A DNA stretch of 64,000 nt. It comes from Catenovulum sp052056295 (GTDB lineage Bacteria > Pseudomonadota > Gammaproteobacteria > Enterobacterales > Alteromonadaceae). The notes below the pieces were generated by a model. That model was given only the letters and a program-made list of their open reading frames with translations. It searched no databases and was not told the origin of the DNA. The first letter of the stretch is position 1; each line of letters opens with the position of its first letter. The stretch lies in the NCBI RefSeq assembly GCF_052056295.1, contig NZ_CP182493.1:2294001-2358000 (forward strand), in the 5' to 3' direction. Shown in pieces: positions 59,100-64,000 of the stretch. The translations under genes were made by a program, and so were the position numbers.

Positions 59100-59549
59100 A
59101 TGTTACAAGCATTTGAAAGATTGAGTCACACACATCAAGCAATAAACGACTCAATAACATTAGACAGAGAAACAAGACAAAAAGCCCGCATCAAAGGCAA
59201 AACCGACCAAGGGCAAGATATAGGTATATTCGTCGACCGCGGTAATCCATTGCGCGTAGGTGAAGTATTAAAAACCGAATGTGGATTATTAATTGAAATC
59301 AAAGGTGCCAAAGAGCCGGTAATCACAGCAACTACCGAAGATTGGCACACATTCAGCAAAGTTTGTTACCACTTAGGTAACCGTCATACTGTGTTGCAAG
59401 TGGGCGAGCGCTGGTTGCGTTTTAAACCCGATCACGTACTAAAAGAATTATGCGAAATGTACGGGTTAACAACATCAGATGCACCAGAGATATTTGAACC
59501 AGAAAACGGCGCGTATGGCAGCCATTCAGGACATTCGCATGCCCACTAA
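59100..59549 (+). CDS. ureE: urease accessory protein UreE (nickel carrier)
   Basis: The 149-aa metallochaperone has the N-terminal peptide-binding domain (LSHTHQAINDSITLDRETRQKARIK, GQDIGIFVDRGNPLRVGEVLKTE) and the metal-binding domain YHLGNRHTVLQVGERWLRFKPDHVLKELCEMYG. It has a short His tail (GSHSGHSHAH). The ATG at 59100 follows gaaggtata; the upstream 20 codons lie in repeat-adjacent sequence and are rejected. Overlaps ureF by 11 bp. Confidence 0.96.
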   Translation: MLQAFERLSHTHQAINDSITLDRETRQKARIKGKTDQGQDIGIFVDRGNPLRVGEVLKTECGLLIEIKGAKEPVITATTEDWHTFSKVCYHLGNRHTVLQVGERWLRFKPDHVLKELCEMYGLTTSDAPEIFEPENGAYGSHSGHSHAH

Positions 59550-60249
59550 TGCAATCAACTCACTTAAGCTCACTCGTTTACTCCAACTCTGTAGCCCAGG
59601 GTTACCCGTTGGTGGTTTCTCATTTTCTCAAGGGCTTGAGTATGCAGTTGAAATTGGTTGGGTGACGAATGTTGCTGAGTGTGAGAATTGGATAACTACG
59701 AATCTACAAGCTTCTATCGGCACAACAGATTTAGTGATTATCCGTTTGGTGTTGCAATCATTAAATCAAACAACAGATTATGCCGAAGTTGTCGAGCTAA
59801 ACCAGCTAGCCATTGCTAGCCGCGAAAGTCATGAGCTTAGATTGGCTGATGTTGCTATGGGGCGCGCTTTGTTACGTGTGTTAACTCAACAAAATACCGA
59901 GTTTAGCGTTGAGCAACAAAGTTTATTGGCACAGATGCAAGATTGGCAGGATATCAGTTTCGCCAGCGCATTTGCTGTTGCTTGTTATTGCTGGCAACTC
60001 GACCAACAACTTGCGTTAACCGGCTTTTGTTGGATGTTTATCGAAAACCAAGTTGCGGCAGCAACTAAGCTGGTACCATTGGGGCAAACTCAAGCGCAAA
60101 ATTTAATGTTTAGTTTAAGTGAATTGGTGGATGAAGTAATTGTGGATGCAAACTCACGTCAGCGTTCACAAATTGGCAATAGTTTACCTAGTGTTGCTAT
60201 GGCTAGTGCTTGGCACGAAACCCAGTATTCAAGATTATTTAGGTCTTAA
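59539..60249 (+). CDS. ureF: urease accessory protein UreF
   Basis: The 236-aa helical GTPase-regulating partner of UreG and UreD has LTRLLQLCSPGLPVGGFSFSQGLEYAVEIGWV near the start and VAAATKLVPLGQTQAQNLMFSL near residue 185. The ATG at 59539 has agga 7 nt upstream and overlaps the ureE stop, so translation is coupled. Confidence 0.97.
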   Translation: MPTNAINSLKLTRLLQLCSPGLPVGGFSFSQGLEYAVEIGWVTNVAECENWITTNLQASIGTTDLVIIRLVLQSLNQTTDYAEVVELNQLAIASRESHELRLADVAMGRALLRVLTQQNTEFSVEQQSLLAQMQDWQDISFASAFAVACYCWQLDQQLALTGFCWMFIENQVAAATKLVPLGQTQAQNLMFSLSELVDEVIVDANSRQRSQIGNSLPSVAMASAWHETQYSRLFRS

Positions 60250-60284
60250 CCGCACAAGTTAAGCGAATGAATTAGGAGAACAAT

Positions 60285-60908
60285 ATGAAAAAACAAACGT
60301 TACGAATTGGTGTAGGTGGACCTGTCGGTTCGGGTAAAACTGCGTTATTACGCGAGTTATGTTTGGCATTACGTGAAAAATACAATATGGCTGTTGTCAC
60401 TAACGATATCTATACCCACGAAGACGCGGCGTTTTTAACCCGCCATGGTGCGTTGGAGCCAGATCGTATTATTGGTGTTGAAACCGGTGGTTGCCCACAT
60501 ACGGCTATTCGTGAAGATGCGTCAATGAACTTAGCTGCTATTGATGAGCTGCAAAAACGCCATGGTGAGTTGGATTTTGTTTTAGTTGAAAGTGGTGGTG
60601 ACAATTTATCTGCTACTTTTAGCCCTGAGTTATCTGATTTAACTATTTATGTAATTGATGTGTCTGCCGGTGACAAAATTCCACGTAAAGGTGGCCCTGG
60701 TATTACTAAGTCGGATTTATTAATTATCAATAAAATTGATATCGCTGAGTATGTTGGTGCGTCGCTAGAAGTGATGGATCGTGATGCGAAGAAAATGCGT
60801 GGTGATAAGCCGTTTATTTTCAGTAACCTCAAAGCGAAAAAAGGCTTAGATGAGATTATTAGTTTTATTGAAACTGAAGGTATGTTGGAGATAGCGCGCA
60901 CAGCTTAG
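60285..60908 (+). CDS. ureG: urease accessory GTPase UreG
   Basis: The 207-aa SIMIBI GTPase drives nickel delivery. Motifs: P-loop GVGGPVGSGKTALL, NDIYTHEDAAFLTRHGAL, the metal-binding CPH (GVETGGCPHTAIREDAS), ESGGDNLSATFSPEL and NKID. Shine-Dalgarno taggag upstream. Its stop codon abuts another truncated A-type repeat, as for ureC. Confidence 0.98.
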   Translation: MKKQTLRIGVGGPVGSGKTALLRELCLALREKYNMAVVTNDIYTHEDAAFLTRHGALEPDRIIGVETGGCPHTAIREDASMNLAAIDELQKRHGELDFVLVESGGDNLSATFSPELSDLTIYVIDVSAGDKIPRKGGPGITKSDLLIINKIDIAEYVGASLEVMDRDAKKMRGDKPFIFSNLKAKKGLDEIISFIETEGMLEIARTA

Positions 60909-60955
60909 TTTGCAAACAACACGCCCATACACCTTTTGGGCACAGGTGTTGCGGT
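60909..60955 (-). repeat. truncated A-type element abutting the ureG stop codon
   Basis: Begins right after the TAG with tttgcaaacaacacgcccat, then accttttgggcacaggtgtt and gcggtg. Only the right arm and the sigma-54-like tail remain. Confidence 0.8.
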
Positions 60956-60988
60956 GCGTGTGTTGGCAGCGATTGAGGTGTATAGAAA

Positions 60989-61173
60989 AGCGGGTTTGAA
61001 TGCTGATTTTTTAAAACTTCTTTATCAGGGATGATAAAGCAGAGCCTATTGGGGCGAAGCTTTGGAAAAGCGTAGCGCGAAGGCAGGATGCCGTAGCTGG
61101 GCTTTATAGAGGATAGGATATCCGTATATAAAGTAGTCACAGCGATTTTAAAAAATTACGCTTCAAACTTGCT
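60989..61173 (+). repeat. D-type element, copy 3, with an inserted module
   Basis: Same arms and hairpin 1 (ctttatcagggatgataaag) as copy 2, but about 78 bp longer. The extra segment (about 61053-61128) lies between hairpin 1 and the cacagcg block and itself contains ggcaggatgcc and a ctttata...tataaag inverted pair, so it looks like a further hairpin module nested inside. Confidence 0.8.
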
Positions 61174-61219
61174 TGTTTGCAAGTACTCAAAGCGCTGCTA
61201 GTAGGGTGGCAGGGAAAGT

Positions 61220-61330
61220 TAAGGCGAATGGGGAATTGCTCGAAAAAACGCGGTGAATACATCCATGTACGCTTCGCTTTTTCATCCCTGAAAAAGAGAT
61301 TTTTCGACCAACACGCCCATCCACCTTTTT
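61220..61330 (-). repeat. B-type hairpin element, copy 2
   Basis: Nearly identical to 58771-58880, with a perfect second hairpin core (gtacatggatgtat on the minus strand). Followed by TTGGCATTGGTGTTGCGG. Confidence 0.85.
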
Positions 61331-61376
61331 GGCATTGGTGTTGCGGTGAGTGTGTTAGCCGCGACACAATAGTTGA

Positions 61377-61481
61377 AGGAAGGGGTTGGGGTTAATAAAG
61401 CAGACCGTACAAATCGTGGATGATTTGTCTCGAGCTCCCACGGACGGGTTTTCAGCGAGTCTGCGTATTAATCGCAATTCC
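61377..61481 (+). repeat. C-type hairpin element, copy 2
   Basis: Nearly identical to 58612-58716. Followed by gcgctgctagtttggtagca, a solo copy of the A/B leader, which ends about 35 bp before the next gene. Confidence 0.85.
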
Positions 61482-61562
61482 TGACTGGGATTGGGACTTG
61501 GGTTTGCAAGCGCTGCTAGTTTGGTAGCAGAGACAGAATTAAGAATTTACGAGGATAAAAGC

Positions 61563-61760
61563 ATGTTAAAAAGCATATTACTAATCATCACTACATTATT
61601 TACAACCCAAGCATTGGCGCATCCAGATCACAGCTTAGATCAAACGGCACACGCCTTTTATCACGCAATTTTTTGGATAGCCTTTGCAGCAGTGGTTGTA
61701 AAAGGTATAAGCTGGTGGAAAAGCCGTCAGCAACAAATTAAAGATGACAGACAAAAGTAA
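61563..61760 (+). CDS. small exported or membrane protein after the urease operon
   Basis: The 65-aa protein has a signal peptide (LKSILLIITTLFTTQALA), then HPDHSLDQTAHAFYHAIFWIAFAAVVVKGISWW. Four His precede or enter one hydrophobic helix and a basic tail follows. The AHPDH start after the signal recalls the first part of HupE/UreJ nickel-uptake proteins, but only one helix remains, so homology is uncertain. ATG at 61563 has gagga 8 nt upstream; a longer frame from 61491 runs through repeat sequence. Confidence 0.65.
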   Translation: MLKSILLIITTLFTTQALAHPDHSLDQTAHAFYHAIFWIAFAAVVVKGISWWKSRQQQIKDDRQK

Positions 61761-61908
61761 CAAGTCTTCCGGCGCATTGCATAAAATATACATGCGCCAA
61801 CAACCTAAAATGCACCAATCAAAACGGGTTGGTGTATTGCTAAAAACATTCGCCGAAGACGACTATCGGCGAATCGCTTTGGTTATTAAAAAGTGGTTAG
61901 CAAATTAA
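61744..61908 (+). CDS. possible 54-aa basic protein overlapping the previous gene
   Basis: An ATG inside the last codons of the 61563 gene opens a 54-codon frame: MTDKSNKSSGALHKIYMRQQ, then KRVGVLLKTFAEDDYRRIALVIKKWLAN. The C-terminal half is a convincing amphipathic helix, with codon use like neighbouring genes. The overlap of 17 bp suggests translational coupling. I do not recognise the family; it could be fortuitous. Confidence 0.4.
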   Translation: MTDKSNKSSGALHKIYMRQQPKMHQSKRVGVLLKTFAEDDYRRIALVIKKWLAN

Positions 61909-61979
61909 AGGTAAACTTGATATTACGTTAGGTTAAGGTTTATTTTCCTTGGCAAATAAGCAAAGACGAAGCTTTATCA

Positions 61980-62007
61980 TTGACGATTTTTTATACTTTT
62001 GTATACT
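61980..62007 (+). promoter_or_regulatory. strong sigma-70 promoter
   Basis: TTGACG-N16-TATACT is close to the ideal promoter, in AT-rich sequence. It predicts transcription from about 62014. Confidence 0.65.
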
Positions 62008-62013
62008 TAACCA

Positions 62014-62143
62014 ATCGATGTAGCAGACATGTTTAACATGACATCGCGTAACCTCTAAGAGGTCGAGGCTGTGCCCGGTAATGACGTTCTGAATCCAAGA
62101 TTATTTCTTGGCGAAGGCTCCCATGATGGAGCCTTTGTTATTT
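62014..62143 (+). ncRNA. candidate structured RNA or attenuated leader
   Basis: From the predicted start, CGATGT...ACATCG encloses catgtttaacatg. Then comes acctctaagaggt, the hairpin ccaagattatttcttgg, and finally GGCTCCcatgatGGAGCC followed by tttgttattt, an intrinsic terminator. The result would be a transcript of about 130 nt with 3-4 stems. It may be a free small RNA, or a leader controlling read-through into the 62168 gene. No Rfam family is recognised. Confidence 0.5.
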
Positions 62144-62167
62144 CTGAGACAAGGAAAGTTTCATTCA

Positions 62168-62719
62168 GTGGCTAATAAAAGAATATTTAATCTTGCTGAC
62201 AATGAAGTTCAGCAATGGAAAGGCTTTAATCTTGATGGCAAGGTCTTTAACTTTCACCATTTGAATGCTTGCAAGCATACATTCAGTCATCCTAAGCGCA
62301 ACGAAAGCTACACGTTATACTTCACATTTTCACATCATGTATTTACTCGAGGTATCAGTGCTGTCGAAAATATAGAGCAGGCCAAAATCTATCCTTACCC
62401 GCCAGATGAAAGGGTGTTTGATCGCACTCGTTTCGAACTGTCGAAATATTTGCCTGAGATTATTGCAACTATGCCCGACCAGTTTTGCTATCACGGAGGT
62501 TATAGCCGGTACTGTAGTTGTAAAATTTCTCAAGAAGACGGCACGGTAACCTATTATCAAGTTGTTTATCGGGTGTGGAAATGTCGAGGAAAAATGAGGT
62601 TTCATGTTGAAAGTGCTTACCCCTTGCAAGAAGGGTTAGGCAAGGTGAAAAAAGTCAATTTTTGGGTTATTTGCCACAATCTCCTCAAAGGAAAGAAACT
62701 TCCGCTGCCAGCAAAGTGA
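62168..62719 (+). CDS. orphan protein of unknown function
   Basis: The 183-aa basic protein, from a GTG start with aaggaaag 8-10 nt upstream, begins MANKRIFNLADNEVQQWKGF. Aromatic- and His-rich segments follow: FNFHHLNACKHTFSH, SYTLYFTFSHHVFTRG, DQFCYHGGYSRYCSCKIS and YYQVVYRVWKCRGKMRFHVESAYPL. The frame also extends to 62108, but those codons lie in the terminator hairpin. No named family recognised. The C-terminal (V)xYRVW..RGKMRFHVESAYPL pattern faintly resembles RelE/BECR-type RNase ends; this is speculative. Confidence 0.6.
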   Translation: MANKRIFNLADNEVQQWKGFNLDGKVFNFHHLNACKHTFSHPKRNESYTLYFTFSHHVFTRGISAVENIEQAKIYPYPPDERVFDRTRFELSKYLPEIIATMPDQFCYHGGYSRYCSCKISQEDGTVTYYQVVYRVWKCRGKMRFHVESAYPLQEGLGKVKKVNFWVICHNLLKGKKLPLPAK

Positions 62720-62838
62720 GTTGGTTTGCTAGATAATTGATAATCTCGGTGCCAGTAAAAATATTTGGCTTCAGTTACTTGATCGCTTAGTTTATCCAAG
62801 TTCCAAAATTTATTATCCTGAGAAAACCCAAAAAACCT

Positions 62839-63210
62839 ATGCCCAAGCCAAATCAAAAACTAACGCAAAAACAAATTAAACAACTCGACAAACAAATTGT
62901 TAAGCAACTAACTCAAGTATGTCATATAGCACAAAATGAAATTGATGGATTTGTTTGGCTAACCCACACAGTTGATTACGCTAATTTAGACAAAAGCTTA
63001 AAAGTGATATTTGTATTTGCAACAACTGAGCAGCAGGCCAGTGCTGAGGGTGAATACGCCAATAAGATGAAAGCTTGGGTTGTTGAATATTTGCAGCCAT
63101 TGGAGATTAAACTCTACAATGCAGATAAACAAATCCAGTTTGATAGTGAACAGGCATGTGATGCGCAACACAATGGTAATTGGCAACATAGGCTTGCATG
63201 TACGCAATAG
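62839..63210 (+). CDS. small conserved hypothetical protein ('Fis family' in some databases)
   Basis: The 123-aa protein contains EIDGFVWLTHTVDYANLDKSLKVIFVFATTEQQASAEG, a pattern I associate with short gammaproteobacterial proteins often labelled Fis-family regulators although no Fis helix-turn-helix is visible. Helical N-terminus (KQIKQLDKQIVKQLTQVCHIAQ). Function unknown. A terminator follows. Confidence 0.65.
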   Translation: MPKPNQKLTQKQIKQLDKQIVKQLTQVCHIAQNEIDGFVWLTHTVDYANLDKSLKVIFVFATTEQQASAEGEYANKMKAWVVEYLQPLEIKLYNADKQIQFDSEQACDAQHNGNWQHRLACTQ

Positions 63211-63226
63211 GCAGGTCGATAAAAGA

Positions 63227-63264
63227 AAAGCCCCATTTGCAAACAACACAAAATGGGGCTTTGG
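63227..63264. terminator. bidirectional intrinsic terminator
   Basis: AAAGCCCCATTT and AAATGGGGCTTT form a perfect stem with A- and T-rich flanks, between the convergent 62839 and 63284 genes. Confidence 0.85.
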
Positions 63265-63283
63265 CAGGGGATCTTTTAACTTG

Positions 63284-64000
63284 CTAGATATGAATGATTT
63301 GGCTGTGGCCGTGTTTAACCGACAAGTCAATTTTGTTTTTGCTGGCTGCGCTACCATTACTAAAGCTGCTGTCACCTGATACTTTGCTTTGGTATTGAGT
63401 GCCTTCAGGTAAATACAAATCAATGTTGCCGTGGCGGGCTTTGCTGCTTATTTCAAAACCATCTTGTTGCAATTGCTTAATGTAGGTGCTGCCATGACTA
63501 TTGTCGGTTTTTAGTTTTTTGCTAGAGCCGACAAAATGAATTTCGCCATGTTTGTTTTCTATTTCCACTCTATCTAAATGTTTGGCTGCGAGTTTAACCT
63601 TACTGTGTGCACCATCGGCTTTGAACGATGAGCCAACAAATTCATCTATCATTATGCTGGCATGAGCGCTTTCAATGTCGGTTTTACCAATTTCGCTGTG
63701 TTTAACCGCCAAAGAACCATGGCTAACCTCTGCTTTTAATAGCTTGGCGGTTACGTCTAATATTTCAGTCGAACCGTGTGAAGAGTCAAAATTGATAGAG
63801 TCTGCAACTATTTGTTCAATCAGCATAGAGGCATGGTGTTTATCAATTTCAAGCTTGTTTGCTTTGATGTCGCGCACGTTAAATTGTCCATGGTGGCTAT
63901 CTAACTCTAAGTCTGCATAATCGAGCTTATCTATATTGATCACACCATGATGGTGGCTGATATACACTTTATTAAAGTCATTTTGGCCTAAGCTAATGGT
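63284..64000 (-). CDS. DUF4097-type beta-helix (adhesin-like) protein, 5' end outside window
   Basis: The frame stays open to the right window edge (ISLGQNDFNKVYISHHHGV...), so only the last 238 or so codons are seen. The sequence is built of repeated strands with SHHG, SHGS and KHGE motifs (LELDSHHGQFNVRDI, INFDSSHGSTEILDV, VEIENKHGEIHFVGS), ending GNIDLYLPEGTQYQSKVSGDSSFSN and KHGHSQIIHI. This is the DUF4097 putative-adhesin pattern, predicted to form a right-handed beta solenoid. Periplasmic or surface location is likely, but the signal region is out of view. Confidence 0.8.
   Translation of the reverse strand, partial: TISLGQNDFNKVYISHHHGVINIDKLDYADLELDSHHGQFNVRDIKANKLEIDKHHASMLIEQIVADSINFDSSHGSTEILDVTAKLLKAEVSHGSLAVKHSEIGKTDIESAHASIMIDEFVGSSFKADGAHSKVKLAAKHLDRVEIENKHGEIHFVGSSKKLKTDNSHGSTYIKQLQQDGFEISSKARHGNIDLYLPEGTQYQSKVSGDSSFSNGSAASKNKIDLSVKHGHSQIIHI

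Noticed and set aside
62014..62143. Type III toxin-antitoxin RNA
   Set aside because: No tandem repeats in the RNA and no ToxN-like protein; kept only as a comparison for the leader/small RNA finding.
62108..62167. Upstream start for the orphan gene at 62 kb
   Set aside because: The first 20 codons fall in the terminator hairpin and T-tract; the GTG at 62168 has a Shine-Dalgarno.
1..64000. tRNA, rRNA, transposase, integrase or prophage genes
   Set aside because: Reading both strands of the intergenic regions gave no tRNA-like cloverleaf, rRNA segment, or recombinase motif; the repeats carry no coding capacity.

Overview
The window is about 64 kb of a low-GC (visibly AT-rich) chromosome from a marine gammaproteobacterium. 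The gene set (TorF-type porin, YajR-ssb beside uvrA, UbiK, DUF2937, DUF3016, YiiD) fits the Alteromonadales (Alteromonadaceae-like). This placement rests on protein resemblance only; no rRNA or tRNA gene was seen. Almost everything is ordinary core or metabolic chromosome; I see no prophage, integrase, transposase or CRISPR array.

Layout. 0-9 kb: truncated TorF porin, rpe, a cluster of intergenic hairpin repeats, then uvrA (LexA box) divergent from yajR-ssb, and a three-domain CHRD lipoprotein. 9-17.7 kb: regulator, MFS, DUF2937, thioredoxin-like, spermidine-synthase-like, YiiD, periplasmic binding protein and glnE. 17.7-23.7 kb: a compact operon of lipoprotein, DUF350 membrane protein, membrane-bound aminopropyltransferase, YjfI, PspA-like YjfJ, YjfK and a small protein. 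24-31 kb: AcrAB/OprM-type RND pump with divergent TetR repressor. 31-46 kb: amtB-glnK, mutM, chrA, ybdG, nfeD-qmcA, ubiK, an EamA exporter, and a LuxR-type response regulator with an NCS1-transporter/hybrid histidine kinase. 45.7-61 kb: metalloprotease, DUF350, a porin, urtABCDE and ureDABC-EFG. 61-64 kb: small orphan genes and a truncated DUF4097 protein.

Nitrogen is the common theme. glnE, glnK-amtB, the NCS1-kinase/LuxR pair, the porin-urt urea importer and the urease operon together sense, import and hydrolyse urea and control ammonium assimilation. Sigma-54 -24/-12 elements lie before torF and glnK, and NtrC-type sites lie upstream of both, so the porin at the window edge is probably nitrogen-regulated too.

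The most novel-looking material is non-coding. (1) Two paralogous short RNA genes, 33 kb apart and on opposite strands, share a sigma-E-like promoter and a 20-nt CU-rich block but have different terminator stems. (2) Fifteen or more intergenic elements, in several sequence types, share one architecture: long complementary arms around two small hairpins with a 'catggatg'-type loop. They fill the gaps in and around the urt-ure operons. (3) A 13-bp palindrome, GACATNNNATGTC, occurs twice before the yjfIJK operon and once before qmcA-nfeD, suggesting a shared membrane-stress regulator. (4) A strong promoter followed about 110 nt later by an intrinsic terminator precedes an orphan gene at 62 kb.
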